This document shows, one piece after another, positions 35,298-43,767 of a stretch of 45,769 nt of DNA. The first letter of the stretch is position 1, and every line of letters starts with the position of its first letter. The DNA comes from Magnetococcales bacterium. GTDB taxonomy: Bacteria; Pseudomonadota; Magnetococcia; Magnetococcales; JADFYX01. The notes under the pieces were generated by a model, which ran no database searches, was not told the origin of the DNA, and saw only the letters and a list, made by a program, of their open reading frames with translations. The position numbers and the translations under genes were made by a program. The stretch lies in assembly GCA_015231305.1 (NCBI GenBank), contig JADGBW010000012.1, positions 1 through 45,769 of the forward strand, given 5' to 3'.

Positions 35298-36530
35298 TTA
35301 AGAGGACTCCCCGGCATATTGCTTGGCTTTTTGGGCAATAAACTGCTTCCAGCCCGGATCGTCCAAAGCATCTGCCACGGTAAATATATCTTTATCTCCA
35401 CGGCCTGATAGATTTATAATTACCACTGCACCATCAGCTATATCTGCCATTTCACCAAGAGCACCTGCAACAGCATGGCTAGACTCCAGAGCAGCTATTA
35501 GACCTTCATTTTTCATTAAATATTTAAGAGCAGACACCACATCATCATCGTTTGCAGCAATAAAACGTACCCTTCCCTGTACATGTAAATCAGCTAAAAT
35601 TGGTGAAATGCCCACATAATCCAACCCTGCTGCTACAGAGTGAGTATCTAACATCTGTCCATCTTGGTCTTGCAGAAAAAATGTCTTATAACCTTGGGCA
35701 ATACCAACAGTAGCATCAGTTGAGGCAATACGTGCAGCATGTTGGGAACTCTCTACACCTTTACCACCTGCCTCCACACCAATTAGCTCAACCTCTTTAT
35801 TATCTAAAAACCCCTGAAAAACCCCCATAGCATTAGAACCACCACCCACACAGGCATAGACTCTATCTGGCAGCCGTCCCTCAAGCTTTAATATCTGTTT
35901 TCTTGCTTCTTGGCCTATTACCGATTGAAACCAAGAGACCATCTCAGGGAAAGGGTGTGCACCACAAGCTGTACCAAGCACATAGTGGGTGTTGTCCATG
36001 CTGCCAACCCAATCTCGTAATGCCTCATTAACAGCATCTTTTAGGGTTTGCGAACCAGATGTTACAGGAACAACCGTAGCCCCTAACTGCTGCATCCAAA
36101 ACACGTTGGGCCGTTGTCGTTCTACATCTACCGCCCCCATATATATAGTGCACTCAAAACCCATTCTAGCTGCCATGGTAGCAGTGGCAACTCCATGTTG
36201 TCCTGCTCCAGTTTCGGCAATCACCCGTGTTTTACCCATTCTTTTAACTAACAACCCTTGGCCCATGACATTATTGGCCTTGTGAGCACCGGTTTGGTTA
36301 AGATCTTCCCGCTTAATATAGATCTTTTTATTTAACTTTTTGGATAAGTTAGCAGCAAAAGTCAAAGGAGTAGGCCGACCAGAATAGTTCTCCATCAAGG
36401 CCAAATACTCTGCCCAAAATGACGGATCATTGCGTGCTGTTTCGTAGTGAGCAGTTAATTGCTGGAATGTCTCATGTAAAATTTCAGGAATAAATGCCCC
36501 ACCGTAAGAGCCAAAATAGCCTTTTTTCAT
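35298..36530 (-). CDS. trpB: Tryptophan synthase beta subunit
   Basis: This is the PLP enzyme that joins indole and serine to give tryptophan, in an alpha2-beta2 complex with TrpA. Its 410 aa match the usual length. The PLP lysine is K84 in NQTGAHKANN. The REDLN motif, the AETGAGQHGVA block and the phosphate-binding CVGGGSNAMG loop are all present, and the N-terminal GYFGSYGGAFIPE is typical. AGGACGG precedes the ATG. trpF, trpC and the other trp genes are not adjacent, as in bacteria with split trp operons. It is divergent from the exopolysaccharide operon. Confidence 0.96.
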   Translation of the reverse strand: MKKGYFGSYGGAFIPEILHETFQQLTAHYETARNDPSFWAEYLALMENYSGRPTPLTFAANLSKKLNKKIYIKREDLNQTGAHKANNVMGQGLLVKRMGKTRVIAETGAGQHGVATATMAARMGFECTIYMGAVDVERQRPNVFWMQQLGATVVPVTSGSQTLKDAVNEALRDWVGSMDNTHYVLGTACGAHPFPEMVSWFQSVIGQEARKQILKLEGRLPDRVYACVGGGSNAMGVFQGFLDNKEVELIGVEAGGKGVESSQHAARIASTDATVGIAQGYKTFFLQDQDGQMLDTHSVAAGLDYVGISPILADLHVQGRVRFIAANDDDVVSALKYLMKNEGLIAALESSHAVAGALGEMADIADGAVVIINLSGRGDKDIFTVADALDDPGWKQFIAQKAKQYAGESS

Positions 36531-36628
36531 TATCCGTCCTGTGTTGGTAAATCAATATTTTTTAATATATATGTATATGTTCCGATTATAACCTTTTAAA
36601 GTTGACGCATACAAGGCAAACTACCGGG

Positions 36629-37861
36629 ATGGAAGATTTACTATTTCTTAGCCATCGTATCCCCTACCCTCCAAATAAAGGGGATAAAATCCGCTCCTAT
36701 CACCTGTTGCAATTTCTTGCAAAGAGATACCGGGTCCATTTGGGCTGCTTTATTGACGATGAAAATGATTGGCAATATGTTGAGGCCAACAAAGCTATGA
36801 TTAGTGGTGAGAGCTGTTTTATCTCTTTAAACCCATTAACAGCTAAGGTTCGCTCTTTATCAGGTTTTTTAACCAATCAAGCTCTTACAATCCCCTATTA
36901 TAAAAACCGTAAAATGGCGGGCTTTGTTAACAAACTGCTAAAAGATAAACCTATAAAAAATATTGTCGTCTACTCCGCAGCGTTAAGCCAATATGTAATT
37001 GCAGAAAATCCACAGCAAATAAGAAAAACTGTAGATTTTGTCGATGTTGATTCTGACAAATGGTGTCAATATGCTAAAGATATGGGAGGGATTAAACGCT
37101 GGGTTTTTGCCAGAGAAGGTAAAAAACTACTCACCTATGAGCGTAAACTAGCCCAAACTTTTAACACATCCCTTTTTGTTAGCAAAGCAGAGGCAGAGCT
37201 TTTTAAAACCCTTGCGCCAGAATCTTCCCAAAAAATCGATTATTGGGAAAACGGAGTAGATCAAAAATTTTTCTCTCCAGAAATAAAATTTGCAAACCCC
37301 TATCCCCAAGGCCAAATACCACTGGTTTTTACTGGAGCCATGGGTTATAGACCCAATGTAGATGCAGTTGTGTGGTTTGCTAAAGAAATTCTGCCCTTAA
37401 TCCGACAAAAAATAAAACAGTGCCATTTTTTTATAGTTGGGGGTGGTGCTAGCCAATCTGTGCTACAGCTTGACCAGATTAAAGGGGTTAGCGTGGTTGG
37501 CAGAGTTAAGGATATCCGCCCCTACATTGCCTATGCCAGAGTATCTGTTGCACCATTGCGATTAGCAAGGGGAATACAAAACAAGGTATTAGAGGCCATG
37601 GCCATGGCCAGACCCGTAGTAGCAACTCAGCAAGCTATAGAAGGAATAAACCTACCACCCGATATGGAGAGATGGATAAACAACTCTGAAACCGAATTTG
37701 CCCAAAGCGTGCTAACTCTACTAGGCAATAACCCCCAAGAAAATACACAAGATAACCAACTAGCAAAGGAGGCAGGAGAAGCTGGCTTAAACTTGGTGAG
37801 AGAAAACTACAACTGGGATAATAATCTCAAGCGAGTATTAAAAGCTTTAGATAAGGGTTGA
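36629..37861 (+). CDS. XrtA/PEP-CTERM-system glycosyltransferase (TIGR03087-like, stp1)
   Basis: The 410-aa GT4-fold glycosyltransferase has N-terminal LFLSHRIPYPPNKGDKIRSYH, a hallmark of the family I recall as TIGR03087. The donor-binding half has FTGAMGYRPNVDAV, GRVKDIRPY and APLRLARGIQNKVLEAMAMARPVVA. By family it adds a sugar during exopolysaccharide assembly in XrtA/PEP-CTERM loci. I prefer ATG at 36629 to the track's TTG at 36602, because family members begin at MEDLLFLSHR and the TTG has no Shine-Dalgarno. The next gene starts 7 bases later. No exosortase gene is in the window. Confidence 0.9.
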   Translation: MEDLLFLSHRIPYPPNKGDKIRSYHLLQFLAKRYRVHLGCFIDDENDWQYVEANKAMISGESCFISLNPLTAKVRSLSGFLTNQALTIPYYKNRKMAGFVNKLLKDKPIKNIVVYSAALSQYVIAENPQQIRKTVDFVDVDSDKWCQYAKDMGGIKRWVFAREGKKLLTYERKLAQTFNTSLFVSKAEAELFKTLAPESSQKIDYWENGVDQKFFSPEIKFANPYPQGQIPLVFTGAMGYRPNVDAVVWFAKEILPLIRQKIKQCHFFIVGGGASQSVLQLDQIKGVSVVGRVKDIRPYIAYARVSVAPLRLARGIQNKVLEAMAMARPVVATQQAIEGINLPPDMERWINNSETEFAQSVLTLLGNNPQENTQDNQLAKEAGEAGLNLVRENYNWDNNLKRVLKALDKG

Positions 37862-37868
37862 TCTGCTA

Positions 37869-39029
37869 ATGAAAAATAACCCCATACTTGTAGTTCATCT
37901 TGTTTATAGGCTGGATATTGGTGGCCTTGAGACGGTAGTGGTTAATTTAATAAATCACCTACCACATGAAGAGTTTCGCCATGTAGTTATTTCTCTTACC
38001 CAAAGTTCTGATTTTAAAAAGCGCATTACAGCACCAAATGTAGGCTTTTATCAGCTAAATAAAAAAGCTGGTAAAGATTTAATGGTCTGGTTAAGGCTGT
38101 TTAAACTACTGCGAAATTTAAAGCCAGATATTCTTCACACCTGTAATTTAGCAGCTTTAGAAGGGGTTATTCCGGCCCGTTTAGCAGGTGTACCAGTTGT
38201 TATACATGCTGAACATGGGCGAGATAGCTATGATATAGACGGAAGCAACAAAAAATACCTCCTATTAAGAAGGTTTTTACTGCCGTTTGCTGACCATGTA
38301 ATTGCGGTGTCTCAAGATCTTGCAAGCTGGCTAGCAGAAAAAGTAAAAATAACACCCGGTAAAATTAAGCTTATTATCAATGGAATAGAATCCACACTGC
38401 CCCCACGCAACAAAAACAGACCCTACAACCTACCCAACCCCCCAGACAATAAGTTTGCTAACTCTGATAGCTTTATTATAGGTACTGTTGGGCGACTGTG
38501 GCCTGTGAAAGACCAAAGCAATTTAATTAGAGCATTTGCCCTACTAGTAGATATATGCAAAGAAGATAGCAATAAGTTGCGCTTAGTTATAGTGGGTGAT
38601 GGGCCACAACGAGAAGAGCTTGAAAAGCTGGCGTGTGAACTAGGTATTAACGAGAAATTTTGGATAACAGGCTGGCGGAATGATGTAGGGCAGTTATTGC
38701 GAAGAATGGATCTTTTTGCCCTACCATCACAAGCAGAAGGCACACCTTTGACCATTATCGAGGCCATGGCAGCAGCTCTGCCTGTGGTAGCAACTAATGT
38801 CGGTGGAGTTGCTAATTTAGTAATTGAAGGCAAGACAGGGTTTTTAGTTCCCCCACAAAACCATCAAGATTTGGCTCAAGCTCTTTATAATTACATTAAT
38901 AACCCCAGCCTTGGCCCTAAACATGGATCAGCGGCAAGAGAGTATTACTTACAAAAATTTACTTTGGAACATATGGTGCATCAATATAAGAGTCTGTTTA
39001 GAGATAGTTTAGCTAAAAAAATCAGCTAG
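37869..39029 (+). CDS. XrtA/PEP-CTERM-system glycosyltransferase (TIGR03088-like, stp2)
   Basis: The 386-aa GT4 retaining glycosyltransferase has an N-terminal HLVYRLDIGGLETVVVNLIN acceptor-side Rossmann motif and an AEHGRD.YD segment typical of TIGR03088. The nucleotide-sugar site is IIGTVGRLWPVKDQ, LVIVGDGPQREEL and EGTPLTIIEAMAAALPVVAT, with the E-x7-E pattern. It pairs with the preceding stp1-like gene (AAGGGT Shine-Dalgarno overlapping the end of stp1) as in known XrtA exopolysaccharide loci. The exact sugar is unknown. Confidence 0.92.
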   Translation: MKNNPILVVHLVYRLDIGGLETVVVNLINHLPHEEFRHVVISLTQSSDFKKRITAPNVGFYQLNKKAGKDLMVWLRLFKLLRNLKPDILHTCNLAALEGVIPARLAGVPVVIHAEHGRDSYDIDGSNKKYLLLRRFLLPFADHVIAVSQDLASWLAEKVKITPGKIKLIINGIESTLPPRNKNRPYNLPNPPDNKFANSDSFIIGTVGRLWPVKDQSNLIRAFALLVDICKEDSNKLRLVIVGDGPQREELEKLACELGINEKFWITGWRNDVGQLLRRMDLFALPSQAEGTPLTIIEAMAAALPVVATNVGGVANLVIEGKTGFLVPPQNHQDLAQALYNYINNPSLGPKHGSAAREYYLQKFTLEHMVHQYKSLFRDSLAKKIS

Positions 39030-39128
39030 AGAGCAATTCAAGTTTTGATTTTTTCTTGTAAAGAGGTTAGTGTTAATAGGTATTTGTTAAAGAAAGAGTA
39101 ACTTAAAAAAGCTTTTGGGGAAATGTAC

Positions 39129-39659
39129 ATGGCCGATCAACACCAAGATAGTCCTAAACTACCAGAGCAAAAAGCTTCGGGTATTGGGCAATCTGAGAAG
39201 CCTAACCTAAGCCCGGAAGATCAACTTCTGGCAAGACGGCGTAAACTACTAAAAGGTTTGGTGGCTGGTGTTCCAGCTATTATTACCTTGCAAAGTGGTG
39301 CTGCTTTAGCTGGCACATCCATACCTCGTGCTTGTTTGGATACTAGCCAGGGAAAAAAACTAACAACTATGAATGTTGGGGGTCGCTGTAAAACTGCGGG
39401 TGCAGTGACAGGTAATGAAGAGTGGCATTATGCCCCACCCCAAGGCAATACATCTGTATTTGGTGTAAATAGCGGACCAGGTGGCGGTACAAAATATTGC
39501 TTACCCTACATGACAGCTAATGGAATATTAGCTACACAAAACCAACCAGCAGCTAACAGATGGGGAGCATTAGCGACAGGTGGTGGTACAGATGCTGGGC
39601 CAGTAAGTGGTACTTATTATGCTGTAAAACAATCATGTTGGACCTCTTTTTATCGTTGA
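39129..39659 (+). CDS. Small Tat-leader exported protein, four cysteines after the leader
   Basis: I prefer the second ATG (39129, 176 aa), which has GGGGAA about 7 bases upstream; the track start is 6 bases earlier and sits on the Shine-Dalgarno. A polar ~35-aa N-terminal extension leads to a twin-arginine signal, RRRKLLKGLVAGVPAII, and an LQSGAALA-G cleavage site. The mature ~115 residues are Gly/Thr/Asn-rich with four Cys (RACLD, GRCK, KYCL, QSCW), enough for two disulfides, and end CWTSFYR. No catalytic motif is visible. The Tat route suggests folding or modification before export. It opens the PqqD-HprK-like gene set and is a natural candidate for their substrate; that is inference. Confidence 0.8.
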   Translation: MADQHQDSPKLPEQKASGIGQSEKPNLSPEDQLLARRRKLLKGLVAGVPAIITLQSGAALAGTSIPRACLDTSQGKKLTTMNVGGRCKTAGAVTGNEEWHYAPPQGNTSVFGVNSGPGGGTKYCLPYMTANGILATQNQPAANRWGALATGGGTDAGPVSGTYYAVKQSCWTSFYR

Positions 39660-39692
39660 TACAATAATATTATTGCTTAAACTTCAAATACT

Positions 39693-40025
39693 GTGAATAT
39701 CTCTCAAGAAACCCAGTGGATTGTGCCCCAAAGGTGCTCTCTGCTATGGGAGCAATTCGAAAACGGATGTTTAATATTTAACCCACTATCTGGCACTACC
39801 CATCTTCTTTTTGACCCGGCTCTAGAAATTCTTAAATTATTAGAACAAAAACCCATGACCGCCCAAACAGTAATCCAAAGCCTTGACCTAGCTTTGGAGA
39901 GTAAAGCACAAAACAGTGAAGTGCTGGCTAATATCTGGAAAATTATCATTGATCTTGACCGCTTAGGGATTATTCAACCACTGTTTTTAGAAACCACAAA
40001 AAACAAGCAAACACCTACCTCATGA
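39693..40025 (+). CDS. PqqD-family protein of the HPr-rel-A system
   Basis: The 110-aa protein has the small winged-helix PqqD/RRE-like pattern: a beta hairpin (CLIFNPLSGTTHLL), then helices (PALEILKLLEQKPMTAQTVIQSL, LANIWKIIIDLDRLGII). PqqD-like proteins bind leader peptides and present them to modifying enzymes. NCBI names this variant, as I recall, 'HPr-rel-A system PqqD family peptide chaperone' because it always neighbours an HprK-related kinase. The start is GTG. Its stop overlaps the kinase start by four bases (ATGA), so the two are translationally coupled. Confidence 0.82.
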   Translation: MNISQETQWIVPQRCSLLWEQFENGCLIFNPLSGTTHLLFDPALEILKLLEQKPMTAQTVIQSLDLALESKAQNSEVLANIWKIIIDLDRLGIIQPLFLETTKNKQTPTS

Positions 40026-40957
40026 TTATTGCCGATTTAAGCAATCGTGAGTTGACACGTATCCTAAATGGTCCTGGTCTACGTTGGGGTTCTGGTCCTT
40101 TTTCAATCCACCTTAAAAATTCCATCCCAAATTTTACCGACTATTTATCTCTAATTTACGGTGGGCATCCAGTTATTGAGGAGCCTTGGGAAGATATTGC
40201 TGATTTTCATATACAACTTACAACAAACTCTAACTATCGCCGTTTTTGGAAACCACAGGTCTTTTTTCAGCTAGATGGAGTAAACCATCTTGCACCTTTT
40301 CCCAAAGATCATGCCCCACCAATGTTTGAATGGGGCTGGAACTTTTCAATTGCAGGCCGGGCCAACCATTTTTTAATACTGCACAATGCGGTTATTGCCA
40401 AAGGAGACCGGGCCATGTTGTTGCCAGGAATACCCGGCAGTGGCAAAAGTACCCTTTGTGCTGCCATGGTTTTAAGAGGTTGGCGGTTGTTGTCTGATGA
40501 GTTCGCCTTGTTACATCCTGAGAGTGGTCTTGTTTTTCCAACTGCTCGCCCTATTGCCTTAAAAAACCAATCCATAGAGATAATTCGTGAATTTTCTAAA
40601 GATGCTATCTTAGGTCCAGATTTTGCCAAAACCCGTAAAGGCACAGTGGCCCATATGCGCCCCCCTGATGATAGCATTAAAAATATGGACCAAGTTGCCA
40701 AGCCTACATGGGTAGTCTCTCCACATTATCAAGAAGGACAAAACCAAATTTTAGAACAGATACCCAAAGAGCACGCATTTTTACTTGTGGCTGCTAATGC
40801 CTTTAACTATGAAACATTAGGAGATGCTGGCTTTAAAGCAGTCGCTCGTGTTGTTAAAGAGTCTACTATTTTTAATTTTCGCTATAGCAACCTTGAAGAG
40901 GCTGTTGAAACCCTGGAAATAATGACCAATAACGATAAAAAAGGTCTAGCTCCATGA
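40022..40957 (+). CDS. HprK-related kinase A
   Basis: The 311-aa protein has a P-loop LLPGIPGSGKST (~135-147) and an LLSDEFALL acidic motif about 20 residues later, arranged as in the C-terminal domain of HPr kinase/phosphorylase. The N-terminal ~110 residues are specific to this family (WEDIADFHIQL). Bifunctional HprK phosphorylates HPr Ser46; no HPr or PTS gene is nearby, so a different protein or peptide is probably the target. Homologous HprK-like kinases tailor some lasso peptides by phosphorylating a C-terminal Ser. ATGA overlaps link it to both the preceding PqqD-like gene and the next gene. Confidence 0.88.
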   Translation: MIIADLSNRELTRILNGPGLRWGSGPFSIHLKNSIPNFTDYLSLIYGGHPVIEEPWEDIADFHIQLTTNSNYRRFWKPQVFFQLDGVNHLAPFPKDHAPPMFEWGWNFSIAGRANHFLILHNAVIAKGDRAMLLPGIPGSGKSTLCAAMVLRGWRLLSDEFALLHPESGLVFPTARPIALKNQSIEIIREFSKDAILGPDFAKTRKGTVAHMRPPDDSIKNMDQVAKPTWVVSPHYQEGQNQILEQIPKEHAFLLVAANAFNYETLGDAGFKAVARVVKESTIFNFRYSNLEEAVETLEIMTNNDKKGLAP

Positions 40958-42648
40958 TTATTCAACCCTTAAAACAGAGAATTCTCTATCTGCCTCTGTT
41001 TTTTCACCGTCGTAAATTAACATGGTTAGCCCAAAAACTCTGTCTTTTGTTCCTACGTTTTCGCCCTATACATCCTGAGCTTATCCATCAGCTGGTACAA
41101 ATATTATCCCAAAGTGACCAAATTGGGATTGCAATTCGACTATTAAAACAATACCTACAGCAAAACCCGCAAAACCCCTATCTTCATATAAGCTTAGGTA
41201 ACGCTTATATGTCATGTCAAAGACTAGAAGATGCCGCAAAATGCTTCCGTAAGGCTTTAGCCATACAACCCAATATGATAGGAGCACTTATAAGTTTAGG
41301 TAGTGCGCTTACTCAACTAGGCAGGGTTGATGGGGCCATGAACTGCTTTTTTAAGGTTATAGAATTAAGGCCGAATTTTCCCAATAGCTACCACAGTATC
41401 GGTATACTTTTTTTAAGAGACAGCCAACCTGAGCATGCTATCCCATATTTTGAAAAAGCCTGCCAACTAAATCCTAAAATGGCATTCGCCTTTATACATA
41501 TGGGCCATGCATTAACCGAATTAGGCCGTTTTAAAGAGGCTGAGGAGTCACTACTTAAAGGGTTGGCTATTGAAGAAGGAAATGCAGGAGGTTACAGCAG
41601 CCTAAGCGAGCTAAAATCTGATGATAAAAATAGCTCTCATCTAAACAAAATGGAGATATTACTACAAAAGAATATCTTATCTGCAAACGATCAAATTCTT
41701 ATGTATTTCTCTCTGGGCAGAGGGTATATGAGACAAGGGGAGAAGGAGCGTGGCTTTAGGTTTTTATCTCAAGGTAACCAGGTCAAAAGGGCAAGTTTCC
41801 ACTACGAAATAAACCAAGATGCAGCCTTTTTTAACCGTATTGTAAATTGTTTTGATACTGCTTTATTAGAAAAGTGTAAAGGTTTTGGCTCACCTTCTAA
41901 AGTACCTATTTTTATACTTGGCATGCCACGTTCTGGAACCACTCTTGTAGAGCAAATTATTGCTAGTCACTCTCAAGTTTATGGAGCTGGTGAAGGTATG
42001 GGGCTTTGGCATTTGACCGATGAGCTGGCTCTTTTGACCAAAACCAGAGAGGGTTTTCCTGAGGGTGTTAGAGAGATAGAGCAAAATTCTTGGCATGATT
42101 TAGCCCTGGCTTATGAAGGAGGTCTTAGGGAAAAATCAGCAGATGCTCTGCATATCACTGACAAAATGCCCCATAACTTTTTAAATGTTGGTCTCATCCA
42201 TTTAATGTTTCCCAATGCTGTTATCATCCACTGTAAAAGGGAGGCTATAGATACCTGTCTTAGTATCTATATGCAAAACTTTACCGGTCACCATCCCTAC
42301 TCCTATGATCTTACAGAGCTTGGAGAGTATTATCAGCTTTATCATGGCCTTATGGGCCATTGGCAAAACGTGCTGCCCAACCGTATGCTTGAGGTGCAGT
42401 ATGAACAGATGGTGGAAAAACCAGAACAGACAGCAAAAAAAATTATTGCCACTTGTGGGCTGACTTGGGAAGATGGCTGTATGGATTTTCATAAATCTAA
42501 TCGTGCAGTCCACACCGCAAGTTTAGTTCAAGTACGTAAGCCAATTTATAAAAGCGCAGTTAGTCGCTGGAAAAAATATGAAGCACAACTAAAACCTCTC
42601 ATAGAAGCCTTGGGAACTCTGGCTCCTAGCAAAAAAGAAGAGGGTTAA
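40954..42648 (+). CDS. TPR-sulfotransferase fusion
   Basis: The 564-aa protein has TPR repeats at ~40-220 (e.g. PYLHISLGNAYMSCQRLEDAAKCF, NSYHSIGILFLRDSQPEHAIPYF) and a sulfotransferase domain at ~315-555. The PAPS 5'-phosphosulfate loop is PIFILGMPRSGTTLVEQII. HITDKMPHNFLNVGLI and the 3'-phosphate-region block IIHCKREAIDTCLSIYMQNF are typical of the Sulfotransfer_1/3 group fused to TPRs. It would move sulfate from PAPS to a sugar, tyrosine or peptide. ATGA overlap couples it to the kinase. Whether the target is the exopolysaccharide or the small Tat protein is open. Confidence 0.9.
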   Translation: MIIQPLKQRILYLPLFFHRRKLTWLAQKLCLLFLRFRPIHPELIHQLVQILSQSDQIGIAIRLLKQYLQQNPQNPYLHISLGNAYMSCQRLEDAAKCFRKALAIQPNMIGALISLGSALTQLGRVDGAMNCFFKVIELRPNFPNSYHSIGILFLRDSQPEHAIPYFEKACQLNPKMAFAFIHMGHALTELGRFKEAEESLLKGLAIEEGNAGGYSSLSELKSDDKNSSHLNKMEILLQKNILSANDQILMYFSLGRGYMRQGEKERGFRFLSQGNQVKRASFHYEINQDAAFFNRIVNCFDTALLEKCKGFGSPSKVPIFILGMPRSGTTLVEQIIASHSQVYGAGEGMGLWHLTDELALLTKTREGFPEGVREIEQNSWHDLALAYEGGLREKSADALHITDKMPHNFLNVGLIHLMFPNAVIIHCKREAIDTCLSIYMQNFTGHHPYSYDLTELGEYYQLYHGLMGHWQNVLPNRMLEVQYEQMVEKPEQTAKKIIATCGLTWEDGCMDFHKSNRAVHTASLVQVRKPIYKSAVSRWKKYEAQLKPLIEALGTLAPSKKEEG

Positions 42649-42657
42649 AAAATAAAA

Positions 42658-43767
42658 ATGGCAAAAAGTAAAAAAGCTGGCGATATATTTGTCGAAGTCT
42701 GGAATAAACCAGCTATATTTTCAACTCTAAATATTGATGAGCAAGATCTTTTTCTACGTATTGCCCGTAAGGCGGGTCTGCTCTCGCGTTTTTGCAACAT
42801 CCTCGATACAGCTCAACTTAGCGACTCCCTCACCCCAAAAGTGAAAAATCATCTACAAGGCGCAAGAGTTGTAGCCCAAGAGGATGCACGGATGTTGCGT
42901 TGGGAGGTTAACCGTATAAAAAGGGCTTTTGTCGGCTCAGATCTTCCTCTTATTCTCCTTAAAGGGGCCGCATATTTAATATCCGATATCCCCATGGCCC
43001 AAGGAAGGCTGGTTGCAGATGTCGATATTCTTTGTAAATTATCAGATATTGCCCAAGTTGAAGAGTTGCTTAGTAACAATGGCTGGCAAGGGGTAGAATT
43101 AGAACCTTACGATCAACGATACTATCGTGACTGGATGCATGAAATACCACCCATGCGCCATAGTGAAAGATTAACAGAGGTAGATGTCCACCATGCTATT
43201 TTGCCTAAAACTGGTAGATTAAACCCCGATTCAAAACTACTTTTACAAGATATTGTTCCAGTAAAAGAAGAGACTAATATCTATACATTATCCCCTGTAG
43301 ATATGACCCTTCACGGTGTAGTACACCTTTTTTATGATAGCGATTTTGACAAAGGTTTAAGGGGTTTAACCGACATGGATGGCCTGTTTCGCCATTTTGG
43401 TAAGCAGGATGAATATTGGCAAGCCTTGATTCCCCGCGCAAGACAACTTAATTTAGCTCGTCCGCTATATTATGCATTGCAGATGGGGGTAGAGATAGTG
43501 GCAACTCCTGTACCTAAAACAGTACAGGAAGAGATTAAAACTCATGCTCCCATACAGCCAATTGATTGGTTGATGACTATATTAATGCGACGAATGATGA
43601 TCCCCAACCATCCTGAAGAGAAAAATTTTCTCTCTTGGTTAGCTTGGTTTTTACTTTTTATTCGTTCCCACTGGCTGCGTATGCCGCCAGGACTTCTATT
43701 TAAACATTTGACCAAAAAATGGGTCAGAAAGTGGCGTTTTGATGTGCGGAATCGTCGGACTGTTTGA
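42658..43767 (+). CDS. Nucleotidyltransferase-family protein (NTP_transf_5-like)
   Basis: The 369-aa protein resembles the nucleotidyltransferase family found with HPr-rel-A and lasso-peptide kinases. The motif LILLKGAAYLI, then RLVADVDILCK supplies the paired acidic residues of the polymerase-beta-like fold (DVD), with EVDVHHAI further on as a third acidic strand. A helical region (GVVHLFYDSDFDKGLRGLTDMDGLF) follows. Expected chemistry is transfer of a nucleotide or related group to a protein or small molecule; the substrate is unknown. It starts 9 bases after the sulfotransferase and its end overlaps the next gene by 26 bases. Confidence 0.82.
   Translation: MAKSKKAGDIFVEVWNKPAIFSTLNIDEQDLFLRIARKAGLLSRFCNILDTAQLSDSLTPKVKNHLQGARVVAQEDARMLRWEVNRIKRAFVGSDLPLILLKGAAYLISDIPMAQGRLVADVDILCKLSDIAQVEELLSNNGWQGVELEPYDQRYYRDWMHEIPPMRHSERLTEVDVHHAILPKTGRLNPDSKLLLQDIVPVKEETNIYTLSPVDMTLHGVVHLFYDSDFDKGLRGLTDMDGLFRHFGKQDEYWQALIPRARQLNLARPLYYALQMGVEIVATPVPKTVQEEIKTHAPIQPIDWLMTILMRRMMIPNHPEEKNFLSWLAWFLLFIRSHWLRMPPGLLFKHLTKKWVRKWRFDVRNRRTV

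Noticed and set aside
35297-35401. 35-residue N-terminal extension of TrpA in the track
   Set aside because: It is trpB coding sequence in another frame; the ATG at 35296 directly after the trpB stop is the natural coupled start.
36602-36628. TTG start for the stp1-like gene
   Set aside because: There is no Shine-Dalgarno before it, and family members begin at the MEDLLFLSHR methionine.
43739-43741. TTG start for the amidotransferase
   Set aside because: The catalytic Cys must be residue 2 (MCGIVG), so ATG at 43742 is required.
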